Positions 7,154-14,750 of a stretch of 18,675 nucleotides of DNA are shown here, in pieces. Numbering within the stretch: the stretch's first letter is position 1; every line of letters begins with the position of its first letter. This DNA is from Cryomorphaceae bacterium (GTDB taxonomy: Bacteria; Bacteroidota; Bacteroidia; Flavobacteriales; Crocinitomicaceae), in NCBI GenBank assembly GCA_021298235.1, contig JAJTDX010000052.1, forward strand, positions 1 to 18,675, given 5' to 3'. The translations under genes and the position numbers were made by a program. Below the pieces are notes generated by a model. That model was given only the letters and a program-made list of their open reading frames with translations, was not told the DNA's origin and made no database searches.

Positions 7154-10100
7154 ATGGAAAAGCTTTCGAAGGCTTTCTTCTCAATGAAGATGATGGCAGC
7201 AGCCATGGCAGTGTTCTTCATTGCAATTGCAACAGCGACCTTCCTGGAGTCTGCTTACGACATTCAAACTGCCAAAATTCTCATCTACAACGCCCTATGG
7301 TTTGAGGTACTCTTGCTCTTTTTAGCAATGAATCTAATGGCCAATATTTTCAGATATAAGATGTGGGAAAGGCAAAAAATTGCACTGTTTACATTTCACA
7401 TCTCCTTTCTGGTTATTCTGATAGGTGCGGCAGTCACACGATTCGTTAGCTTCGAAGGCATGATGATCATTCGAGAAGGAGAACGAAGCAATTTTATATA
7501 CGCTGCGGACCCACATCTATGGCTTAAGGTCAATGATGGGAAGATGCAATATACGTACGCAGAGAAAAAATGGATGTCGGAACAAACAGACAACGATTTT
7601 TCAATCAATGTGAACTTTCCTAAGCACGCATCGAAAATTTCTATCGAATATGTCGATTTCCGCAAAAAAATGGTCGACTCAGTAGTTGTCAATGATTCTA
7701 TAAAAGGGGTAGCGTTGGAGGTCATCACTGAAGGGATGCAATCCAACTACCTTTCAGAAGGCGATTTTTTCATGCTCGGCGATGTAGCTGTATCATACGA
7801 AAAAAAGGATGCTGTTCCCGGAGTTTATATTTTTAAAGATGGTGCCCGCATCATGATTCGGTCGAAAGAAACCATGCGCTACCTTCCGATGTCTGAAATG
7901 CGAAAAGCACGTCAGGCAGGAGCAGAAGTACCTGATTCACTGTTCACGGAGATTCCTTCTGATTCCGCGGTACTTTTCCAAACGACCACTCTGTACCAGA
8001 TTGGTGGTCAGCAATTAGTTCTCAAGAGTTCCTTAAAAAACGCAAAAAGAATGCTCCTTCCCTCAGGAAAGCGAAATGTAGGATCGGATTACCTTACGCT
8101 GAGGCTTATGGATGGCAAGAAGACACGAACAGTTGTCCTTAAAGGTGGTTCTGGTGAAATTCCAGAAAAAGAAATCTTTGAATTGAATGGACTGACGTAT
8201 GAAATGCAGTATGGTTCAACCCCGATTGAGTTGCCCTTCTACGTGGGATGTAAGGACTTTCGATTAGAGCGATATCCGGGTTCTCAAACGGCATCCTCTT
8301 TTGAAAGCGACGTAACAATCACAGATTTTGAAAAAAAGTACACACGAGATCAACGGATTTATATGAATCACGTGATGGATTACAGAGGGTATCGTTTTTT
8401 TCAATCGAGCTACGATCTGGACAACCCTGCAACTCCGGAAAATGAAGAAGGCACCAGACTCAGTGTAAATCATGACTGGTGGGGAACCAACATCACCTAT
8501 CTTGGTTACTTGTTATTAGCTGTGGGTATGATGCTATCCTTGTTTGCTCCTGTTGGAAGATTCAGAGAGCTGAATGAGAAACTTAAAAAATTAAGGCAAA
8601 AACGTGAAGCTTTGGTCACTGCGTTATTCCTTGCAATTTCACTGAGTAGCGGATTTGCCGCACACGATCATTCGGAAAAACCTGTTTATCGGGTAATGGA
8701 AAAGGAGCATTCGGATGAATTGGCCACCTTACTTGTTCAGGATTTCCAGGGAAGAATCATCCCGCTACACACCCTTTGTGATCAATTGCTGCGTAAAATT
8801 CACCGCGGAAACACTTATAAAGAGTGGAATGCCTTGCAAACAGTGATGAGTATGCACATGTATCCACCACACTGGATGACAGAAAAGATCATTCAGATTC
8901 CTTCAAACCTTCGTGCTCCCCTTCATTTGAACGAATACGCTTCCTACACCGAACTAGTCGATAAGGCAGGTCAATTTAAATGGATGAATGAATACAACAG
9001 TGCACATCAAAAACTGGAATCAAAAAGAGATGAGTTTGACAAAAAAATGATCAAACTTGTCGAGAAGTATGAGGTTGTACAATCAATATTCAATTGGCAG
9101 TACATGAAGATTATACCGGTCAAAAATGAAGCTAATAACACCTGGTTCGTTCCTCTTTCAATGGAGCTCAGGCAGCTTGATACTGTCTCCTCCGTTATAG
9201 CCTTACGCTACATTTCATCCTTGAATGATGCCTGCAGAACTGGAAGCTATGGACAAACAAGTGACCTGCTTAAAGATTTGAAAGCATTCCAGAAAAAAGC
9301 AGGTGAGAAAGTTGTTCCTTCTCAGACAAAAATAGAACTCGAAGTCAGCTACAACAAGATGGGGATATTTAAAAACACCTATCGCAGCTATCTGCTGCTT
9401 GGACTGATTTTGCTGATTATCTTTTTTATTCGGATCTTCAAAAAACCGACAGAGAAAGCAGAAAAAATCTTTAGATTTTCTTCTTATGCCGTGTCTTTTT
9501 TAGTTGTGTTCATTTTCGTATATCATGGGATAGGCCTTGGATTTAGATGGTATATTTCAGGTCATGAACCATGGAGTAACGGCTATGAAGCGGTGATTTT
9601 CATTGCTTGGGTCACTACACTGGCCGGAATATTTTTCTCAAGAAAAAATCAAGTTGTACTCGCCGGAACAGCGATACTCGCTTCCATGATGATCTTTGTA
9701 ACGGAGATGAACTTACTGGACCCCGAGATCACACCATTGCAACCGGTTCTTAAATCCTATTGGCTTATGATTCACGTGGCCGTAATTACCAGCAGTTATG
9801 GCTTCCTGGGTCTTGCCGCGATTCTCGGACTGATTAACCTTAATCTTTACATATTCAGAAAAGAAAATACTGCGAAGGTTGTTAACCTGAATATCAGTGA
9901 GCTGACATATGTTTCTGAAATGACGATGACCATTGGATTATTTATGCTAACGATCGGTACTTTTCTAGGCGGAATCTGGGCCAACGAATCATGGGGCCGT
10001 TACTGGGGATGGGACCCCAAAGAGACCTGGGCACTGGTTTCTGTACTTGTCTATGCTGTTATTCTACATTTACGGTTTATTCCTGCATTGAGTGGGAAGT

Positions 10101-10330
10101 TCCTATTTAATGCTGTTAGTCTTTGGGGCTATTCGGCAATCCTCTTCACTTTTTTTGGAGTGAACTTTTATTTGGTTGGACTTCATTCGTACGCCCAAGG
10201 AGAAGGCTTAGGTGAATTCCCCCTCTGGTTGCTTCTAACTGTTCTGTTCTTTGCTCTTCACACCGGATTTGCGGCATACCAGAATCGCAAGTTTCTCCTT
10301 GGCTCAAAAGAAAATACGAACGAACAATAA
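7154..10330 (+). CDS. ccsBA: CcsBA, fused cytochrome c synthase (ResB-CcsA)
   Basis: A 1058-residue fusion of the two System II cytochrome c biogenesis proteins. It carries heme across the inner membrane and attaches it to CxxCH motifs of apocytochromes. The ResB part (about 1-470) has three N-terminal membrane segments, a large extracytoplasmic domain and a fourth helix near 450. A periplasmic linker with the Bacteroidota-type block LVQDFQGRIIPLHTL follows. The CcsA part (about 740-1058) shows RWYISGHEPWSNGYE and the WWD heme-handling motif WGRYWGWDPKETW (around 947-959). The flanking histidines expected as heme ligands are H874 (LMIHVAV) and H1011 (GLHSYA). The ATG at 7154 is the natural start. 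It is followed after 8 bases by bshB1, probably in one operon. All key residues appear present. Confidence 0.95.
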   Translation: MEKLSKAFFSMKMMAAAMAVFFIAIATATFLESAYDIQTAKILIYNALWFEVLLLFLAMNLMANIFRYKMWERQKIALFTFHISFLVILIGAAVTRFVSFEGMMIIREGERSNFIYAADPHLWLKVNDGKMQYTYAEKKWMSEQTDNDFSINVNFPKHASKISIEYVDFRKKMVDSVVVNDSIKGVALEVITEGMQSNYLSEGDFFMLGDVAVSYEKKDAVPGVYIFKDGARIMIRSKETMRYLPMSEMRKARQAGAEVPDSLFTEIPSDSAVLFQTTTLYQIGGQQLVLKSSLKNAKRMLLPSGKRNVGSDYLTLRLMDGKKTRTVVLKGGSGEIPEKEIFELNGLTYEMQYGSTPIELPFYVGCKDFRLERYPGSQTASSFESDVTITDFEKKYTRDQRIYMNHVMDYRGYRFFQSSYDLDNPATPENEEGTRLSVNHDWWGTNITYLGYLLLAVGMMLSLFAPVGRFRELNEKLKKLRQKREALVTALFLAISLSSGFAAHDHSEKPVYRVMEKEHSDELATLLVQDFQGRIIPLHTLCDQLLRKIHRGNTYKEWNALQTVMSMHMYPPHWMTEKIIQIPSNLRAPLHLNEYASYTELVDKAGQFKWMNEYNSAHQKLESKRDEFDKKMIKLVEKYEVVQSIFNWQYMKIIPVKNEANNTWFVPLSMELRQLDTVSSVIALRYISSLNDACRTGSYGQTSDLLKDLKAFQKKAGEKVVPSQTKIELEVSYNKMGIFKNTYRSYLLLGLILLIIFFIRIFKKPTEKAEKIFRFSSYAVSFLVVFIFVYHGIGLGFRWYISGHEPWSNGYEAVIFIAWVTTLAGIFFSRKNQVVLAGTAILASMMIFVTEMNLLDPEITPLQPVLKSYWLMIHVAVITSSYGFLGLAAILGLINLNLYIFRKENTAKVVNLNISELTYVSEMTMTIGLFMLTIGTFLGGIWANESWGRYWGWDPKETWALVSVLVYAVILHLRFIPALSGKFLFNAVSLWGYSAILFTFFGVNFYLVGLHSYAQGEGLGEFPLWLLLTVLFFALHTGFAAYQNRKFLLGSKENTNEQ

Positions 10331-10338
10331 ATCTCGAA

Positions 10339-11055
10339 ATGAAACTAGATATCCTTGCTTTCGGAGTTCACCCTGATGACGTAGAATTGTCTTGCTCTGG
10401 CACACTGATGAAACATATCGATCAAGGAAAGAAAGTTGGGGTTGTTGACCTGACACGTGGTGAGCTCGGCTCAAGAGGTACGGCTGAAACGAGAAAGGAG
10501 GAAGCAGCTGAAGCATCAAGACTTATGGGACTCGAAGTGCGGGTGAATCTCCAAATGGAGGATGGATTTTTTGAAAACAACGAACCCAACAAACGAAAGA
10601 TTATTGAGCAAATCAGACGTTTCAAACCTGAGATTGTATTGTGTAATGCAATCGATGACCGTCATCCCGACCATGGGCGAGCCTCAAAATTAGTCTCAGA
10701 AGCATGTTTTCTAGCCGGATTGAGAAAAATCGAAACCACGATAGATGGAGTTCCGCAAGATGCATTTCGACCGAAATCGGTGTACCATTACATACAGGAT
10801 GTATATATCAAACCTGACTTTGTAATAGATGTGAGCGCGTATATAGAGAGAAAAATCGAGGTGATTCGTGCTTATAAAACTCAATTTTACGATCCCAATT
10901 CATCGGAACCTAAAACGCCTATTTCCGGGAAAGAATTCTTTGATTTTGTAAAAGGAAGAATGATGCAATTTGGCAGACCAATCGGCGCAGAATTTGGAGA
11001 AGGATTTACAGTCGAAAGAGAGCCTGGCGTGAATGACCTCTTCGATTTGAAGTAA
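10339..11055 (+). CDS. bshB1: BshB1, N-acetylglucosaminyl-malate deacetylase of bacillithiol synthesis
   Basis: A 238-residue LmbE/PIG-L-family zinc deacetylase that removes acetate from GlcNAc-malate, the second step of bacillithiol synthesis, in the cytoplasm. The zinc motif HPDD is at residues 11-14 after LAFGV, the LTRGELGSRGT block at 38-48, and the second metal/catalytic motif RHPDHG at 108-113. The C-terminal block AYKTQFYDPNSSEPKTPIS near 173-191 is characteristic of BshB1 rather than generic LmbE proteins. The ATG at 10339 is 8 bases after ccsBA, so the two are likely co-transcribed. No other bacillithiol gene (bshA, bshC) is in the window, which is common. It converges on the cysteine desulfurase with only 8 bases between, and no hairpin terminator is evident. 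Confidence 0.93.
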   Translation: MKLDILAFGVHPDDVELSCSGTLMKHIDQGKKVGVVDLTRGELGSRGTAETRKEEAAEASRLMGLEVRVNLQMEDGFFENNEPNKRKIIEQIRRFKPEIVLCNAIDDRHPDHGRASKLVSEACFLAGLRKIETTIDGVPQDAFRPKSVYHYIQDVYIKPDFVIDVSAYIERKIEVIRAYKTQFYDPNSSEPKTPISGKEFFDFVKGRMMQFGRPIGAEFGEGFTVEREPGVNDLFDLK

Positions 11056-11063
11056 CAGGCAGC

Positions 11064-12194
11064 TCAGGACTTAAAAATCTCAACGATCTTTTCAATCGTG
11101 TAATCGATCTCTTGGCGGTTCGTAAATTTCGAAAAAGAAAATCTCACATTCGGACGATTGAAGTCTGCTCCTATTCCAGATAATACGTGAGAGGGAGAAC
11201 TCGCACCAGAGGAACATGCCGAGCCTCCACTCGCAGCAATACCTTTGAGATCAAGTGTGAACAATAACAATCCAGCCCCATTAAAAGGAGGAAAGCTCAC
11301 ATTTAAAACGGTATACAAGGATTTTTCATCGCTGATTTCTCCGTTGAAGTAAATTCCTTCAATGGAAGTATTCAAACGTTCGACAAAATAATTCTTTATG
11401 CCCCGAATATGGTTTTGATGCGACTCAAGTTCAGAATAAGCCAATTCAAAGGCCGTTGCCATACCACAAATTCCAGCCACATTTTCGGTTCCCCCGCGAT
11501 TTCCACGTTCCTGTGATCCGCCATGCAATAGTGGACCAAACTTAGATTTTTTTCTGGCATACAAAAATCCAACTCCCTTTGGTCCGTGAAATTTATGTGC
11601 TGAACAGGTTAAAAAATCTATTTCCTGATTTTTCAAGTCGAACGCATAGTGTCCAATCCCCTGAACCGTATCCGAATGAAAGAATGCGTTGTGTGTTTTA
11701 CACAGCACCACTACTTTATCGATGGGTAATAATGTCCCAATTTCATTGTTCGCGTACATGAGGCTGACAAGTGTGCGATTGTCCTTTTTCAATAATTCCT
11801 CAAGGTGAGACAAATCGACATTTCCTTTGGAATCGACATTGACGTAATCTATCTCAACATCAAAATTTTTGGCAGCAATTTCAACCGTATGTCCGATGGC
11901 ATGATGTTCGAGTCGGCTAGTTATGATCCGTTTCACGCCATGGTATTCAATACACCCAAAAATGGCCATATTGTCGGCCTCAGTACCCCCAGAAGTGAAA
12001 ATTAGCTCAGATGGCTCGCAGTTCAACCACTTTGCTATGCTTCGTCTTGAAGTTTCAATGAGCGCTTTCGCCTCTCTCCCCTTGGAATGAGAAGAAGAAG
12101 GATTTCCGAAATTTTCCGTAAGTACCCGTGTCATAGTTTCTACCACAGCCGGGTCGATGGCCGTCGTTGCCGCGTTATCCAAGTAGATCTGCAT
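11064..12194 (-). CDS. Cysteine desulfurase (NifS/IscS-like)
   Basis: A 376-residue class V aminotransferase-fold PLP enzyme releasing sulfur from cysteine as a protein persulfide for Fe-S clusters, tRNA thiolation or other sulfur uses. It starts MQIYLDNAATTAIDP; the substrate-phosphate region is TSGGTEADN, the PLP lysine is K201 in SAHKFHGPKGVG, and the persulfide cysteine is C327 in GSACSSG. The RGGTEN motif is near 233-238. It is slightly shorter than E. coli IscS and stands alone, with no isc or suf genes beside it, so the sulfur acceptor is unknown. The ATG at 12194 follows a consensus -7 box by only 4 bases, so the transcript may be leaderless. It could supply clusters for the nearby Fnr-like regulator, but that is a guess. 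Confidence 0.93.
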   Translation of the reverse strand: MQIYLDNAATTAIDPAVVETMTRVLTENFGNPSSSHSKGREAKALIETSRRSIAKWLNCEPSELIFTSGGTEADNMAIFGCIEYHGVKRIITSRLEHHAIGHTVEIAAKNFDVEIDYVNVDSKGNVDLSHLEELLKKDNRTLVSLMYANNEIGTLLPIDKVVVLCKTHNAFFHSDTVQGIGHYAFDLKNQEIDFLTCSAHKFHGPKGVGFLYARKKSKFGPLLHGGSQERGNRGGTENVAGICGMATAFELAYSELESHQNHIRGIKNYFVERLNTSIEGIYFNGEISDEKSLYTVLNVSFPPFNGAGLLLFTLDLKGIAASGGSACSSGASSPSHVLSGIGADFNRPNVRFSFSKFTNRQEIDYTIEKIVEIFKS

Positions 12195-12198
12195 ACGG

Positions 12199-12206
12199 CA
12201 AAGATA
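12199..12206 (-). promoter_or_regulatory. -7 promoter box of the cysteine desulfurase gene
   Basis: The minus strand reads TATCTTTG, an exact TAnnTTTG match ending 4 bases before the ATG. No TTG is seen at the -33 distance. Transcription from here would begin at or next to the start codon. Confidence 0.45.
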
Positions 12207-12240
12207 GGCATCTTCCTTAATTTACATCACCCTACAGAAA

Positions 12241-12618
12241 TCAACTTACCTTAGAAGTGAAATTACCGATCTCGTGACGTAGCTCCCGAAAATTTCTCTC
12301 AAAAGAACTGACCAGATCCTTCGACTTTTGATGACTCTTTGAATCCGTAGGGATGGAAACTTTTGCATCAAAGATTGAATCAATCCTTTTCTCGTCATTT
12401 CTGATGGTATGAGAAATATAGTTGGCGTGATTCTCCTGAATGTCCAATTGATTCTGTAAATGTTCCAATTCGAGCAATTCATTCTTCAATTGAATTTCTT
12501 TCGAAATATCACTTAGGATAGTTCTAAGATTTCGGATCTCTACCTTATAAAAATCAATTTTTCCTGCAAGCTCCATGTTCTCTTCATGTTCTTTGAAGAC
12601 GTGTTCTTTTGTTTCCAT
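12241..12618 (-). CDS. Small coiled-coil protein of unknown function
   Basis: A 125-residue, highly charged and mostly helical protein with no signal peptide or membrane segment. It starts METKEHVFKEHEENM, then GKIDFYKVEIRNLRTIL, a heptad-like stretch (LLELEHLQNQLDIQ) and a basic C-terminal part. It resembles a set of Bacteroidota hypothetical proteins with a DFYKDEI-like opening followed by a coiled coil; that resemblance is from memory and gives no function. Upstream in-frame ATGs at 12666 and 12681 would add 16 or 21 residues. I prefer 12618 because the spacing to the DFYK block looks right and because the longer forms would run through the inverted repeat. It is divergent from the Crp/Fnr regulator, which may control it. 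Confidence 0.65.
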   Translation of the reverse strand: METKEHVFKEHEENMELAGKIDFYKVEIRNLRTILSDISKEIQLKNELLELEHLQNQLDIQENHANYISHTIRNDEKRIDSIFDAKVSIPTDSKSHQKSKDLVSSFERNFRELRHEIGNFTSKVS

Positions 12619-12664
12619 TGTCTTTAATTTGGAACGAAGATCAGTACTTCGAGTGTTTTTTTGC

Positions 12665-12708
12665 ATGAGCAAATACACCATCAAAGCATGTATTTACTCA
12701 TTTTTTTT
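12665..12708. promoter_or_regulatory. Long inverted repeat followed by T8 between divergent genes
   Basis: ATGAGCAAATACA (12665-12677) and TGTATTTACTCAT (12689-12701) are inverted copies with one mismatch in 13 pairs and an 11-base spacer. On the plus strand eight T residues follow (12701-12708), so it has the form of a terminator. There is no plus-strand gene just upstream to terminate. Its place between a regulator gene and its divergent neighbour fits an operator or an attenuator. Confidence 0.55.
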
Positions 12709-12717
12709 AATTCACTG

Positions 12718-12747
12718 TTTCAACTGATTTTCATTTGTCTAACTTTA
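12718..12747 (+). promoter_or_regulatory. Weak promoter candidate for the Crp/Fnr gene
   Basis: TTTC (12718-12721), an 18-base spacer, then TAACTTTA (12740-12747): one mismatch each to the TTTG and TAnnTTTG elements. If used, transcription would start near 12753, and the inverted repeat would be centred about 70 bases upstream. Confidence 0.3.
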
Positions 12748-12777
12748 CATTTAGAACTTTTAGTCATCGTTACTCCT

Positions 12778-13467
12778 ATGCTAGACAAATCTCACAAACA
12801 TGTGAATTGTAAAACGTGTCAGGCTCTAAAGTCATCGTTGTTTGCTGAATTTTGCGAATCAGAAATCGGCTCGTTGGCCGAAAACAAATCATGTTCCTAT
12901 TATAAAAAGAACCAACCCATTTTTCTTGAAGGAAATCTACCTCGCGGTGTCTATTGCTTAAATCAAGGAAAAGTTAAAGTATTCATTAGAGGAGACGAAG
13001 GAAAGGAACAGATTATTCATATCGCGAAAGAGGGGGAGATTTTGGGATTTCGCTCCATGTTAAGTGGTGAGACTTTCAGAGTTGCGGCAACGACCCTTGA
13101 GGAAAGTAATATTTGTTTCATCCCTAAGGAAGATTTTTTATCGATGATTGACTCAAATCCTGCTTTGCGCAACGGGATCATGCGTGAATTATCAAAAGAA
13201 TTAGGTGAGCGAGCTGTTTTTATAACAAACCTTGCACAGAAATCAGTCCGTGAAAGACTGGCATTTGCACTTCTTGTTTTGGACAATGTTTATAGAGATG
13301 AGATGATCAATTTAACACGGGAAGACATGGCGAACTTTGTAGGGACCGCAACCGAAACATTGATCAGACTCCTCAAGGATTTCAAAGAGGAGGGGTTGAT
13401 CAAAATTCACACTAGAAAACTCGAAATTTGTAATAGGGATAAACTTGTCAAGCTGGCTGGAAAATAA
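12778..13467 (+). CDS. Crp/Fnr-family transcription regulator with N-terminal cysteine cluster
   Basis: A 229-residue regulator: a cyclic-nucleotide-binding-type beta barrel (about 35-145, with GVYCLNQGKVKVF and GEILGFRSMLSG), a dimer helix (around 150-175) and a C-terminal winged helix. The recognition helix TATETLIRLLKDF lines up with the ETxxR pattern of Crp/Fnr. The N-terminus has cysteines at 11, 14, 26 and 39 (NCKTCQ, EFC, KSC), with another at 60. This resembles Fnr-type Fe-S or redox-sensing proteins, but cluster binding is inferred. The cAMP-contact residues of classical Crp are not evident. I choose ATG 12778 because upstream in-frame codons encode an unlikely hydrophobic stretch and run through the inverted repeat. 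It probably controls its own gene and the divergent coiled-coil gene. Confidence 0.88.
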   Translation: MLDKSHKHVNCKTCQALKSSLFAEFCESEIGSLAENKSCSYYKKNQPIFLEGNLPRGVYCLNQGKVKVFIRGDEGKEQIIHIAKEGEILGFRSMLSGETFRVAATTLEESNICFIPKEDFLSMIDSNPALRNGIMRELSKELGERAVFITNLAQKSVRERLAFALLVLDNVYRDEMINLTREDMANFVGTATETLIRLLKDFKEEGLIKIHTRKLEICNRDKLVKLAGK

Positions 13468-13489
13468 AATTCCAATTTCGTAATAGACT

Positions 13490-13525
13490 AAAAACTTTAG
13501 GATGATTAAAAAATCAAAAGTTTTT
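13490..13525 (+). terminator. Possible terminator after the Crp/Fnr gene
   Basis: AAAAACTTT (13490-13498) and AAAGTTTTT (13517-13525) form a 9-bp A/T-rich stem with an inner GATT/AATC. The T run lies in the second arm. It sits between convergent genes and runs into the end of the propeller gene, and could act in both directions, but the stem is weak. Confidence 0.4.
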
Positions 13526-14750
13526 CGCGGTACACTGTTCCGGCACTGCTAACGGTCACGAGAAATGTTCCAGCACCTAATTCAGACGCGGAGAATGAAT
13601 AAGAATCTCCCGAAAACTCTTTTTGATAGATACATTTCCCATCAGACCTCGTAATCGTTAAACTTCCAGAATTTACCGGAAAATGATAATAAATATCTTC
13701 TGATGTTTGTGCTATAGAAGGATAAACGTTCAGTTTGTCAGTCGTAATTTCAGAGAGGGACAAATATGATTCTTTTAATCTTACAAGACCTGAATTATAT
13801 GTTCCAAGCCAAACATTTCCGACCGAATCTTTTGAAATGGATAAAATGTCATTGTCCAGAATCTGCGAATTTTGAATCGTATAATTGCGCCAATCATTGG
13901 AATTGGTTCGTACAACCAAACCATTGATTTGTGTCCCAATGTAAAAATTCTGGTCCTTGTCCAGATACATGCAATTCAGACTGTTTGATGGAAGTGCAGA
14001 ATTGGAACCATTAAAGGTCATGAAAATAAGGTTACCAACATCCGTATAGAATCCTTGTGAGGTCGTTGCAAACCACGGCCTATCAAGCGCGTCAATTTGT
14101 ATTGCAATAGTTGAATTATCGGGAACACCATTGTTGATCAATGTATAATTATTCATTACGCCATTGTCAAAATACAACAACCCGCCATTGATGGTGCCTA
14201 CATATGTTTTTCCATTGGAGGCGTGTGCAATACAGGAAATATTATTCGAGAGAATTCCAGAATTTTCTACCGTCCAGGATTGCCATGAATTGCCATCAAA
14301 TAACGATAACCCTTCCAGGGTACCTATCCAGATTCTATCAGAAGAATCCACACTTATGGCGCGAACAAAATCACAGGGAATTCCTGAATTTTGAGTGGTA
14401 AATTCGGCCCAAACGGAACCATCATACTTGAACAACCCACCTGTCATGGTCCCGACCCAGAGATTGTTTTGACTATCTGTATCCAAGGCCCTGATCCTGT
14501 TGTCAGTTAACCCGGAATTAGAAAGCGTAAATGTTTCCCAGCTGCCACTGCTCAATTTTGCCAAACCCCAATCTGTGCCTACCCAAAGATCTCCGTTTCG
14601 GTCGGTCTCCAAACACCGGATAGTGTTGTTTGGTAGCAACGAGTTGGACTCATTGTATACATCCCATTCCGTATTTAACTGACTAAAAGCAAAACTTCCG
14701 CTGCTAAAAAGCAGCGGAAGTAGAAAAAAGTATGTACACCTTAGAATCAT
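13506..14750 (-). CDS. Secreted seven-bladed Reg_prop propeller protein with T9SS sorting domain
   Basis: A 414-residue secreted protein. A signal peptide covers about residues 1-24 (hydrophobic FFLLPLLFSSGSFAFS). Seven repeats of 42-44 residues follow at about 41-82, 83-125, 126-168, 169-210, 211-254, 255-298 and 299-328. Each has the two-component-regulator-propeller signature (LWVGTDWGL, LWVGTMTGG, IWIGTLEGL, VWLGTYNSG); the last is short and can close the ring with the N-terminal strand. Residues about 338-414 form a type A T9SS sorting domain (LNVYPS through YREKLLIF) for export and surface attachment or release. There is no kinase or other enzymatic domain, so it is likely a binding or scaffold propeller. 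Its ATG overlaps the lysyl-oxidase stop by four bases (ATGA), so the two are translationally coupled and probably act together. The ligand is unknown. Confidence 0.85.
   Translation of the reverse strand: MILRCTYFFLLPLLFSSGSFAFSQLNTEWDVYNESNSLLPNNTIRCLETDRNGDLWVGTDWGLAKLSSGSWETFTLSNSGLTDNRIRALDTDSQNNLWVGTMTGGLFKYDGSVWAEFTTQNSGIPCDFVRAISVDSSDRIWIGTLEGLSLFDGNSWQSWTVENSGILSNNISCIAHASNGKTYVGTINGGLLYFDNGVMNNYTLINNGVPDNSTIAIQIDALDRPWFATTSQGFYTDVGNLIFMTFNGSNSALPSNSLNCMYLDKDQNFYIGTQINGLVVRTNSNDWRNYTIQNSQILDNDILSISKDSVGNVWLGTYNSGLVRLKESYLSLSEITTDKLNVYPSIAQTSEDIYYHFPVNSGSLTITRSDGKCIYQKEFSGDSYSFSASELGAGTFLVTVSSAGTVYREKLLIF
14694..14721 (-). other. Strong intragenic hairpin in the propeller signal-peptide codons
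   Basis: ACTTCCGCTGC (14694-14704) and GCAGCGGAAGT (14711-14721) are perfect 11-bp inverted repeats with a 6-base loop that reads TTTTTA on the mRNA strand. It covers codons 10-19 of the propeller gene, shortly after the ATGA overlap. It could lower expression of the second gene or protect the upstream message. Confidence 0.6.

Noticed and set aside
12661..12777. Longer N-terminus for the Crp/Fnr protein
   Set aside because: The added 39 residues are hydrophobic and unlike the family, and they are encoded by the inverted repeat and A/T-rich promoter region.
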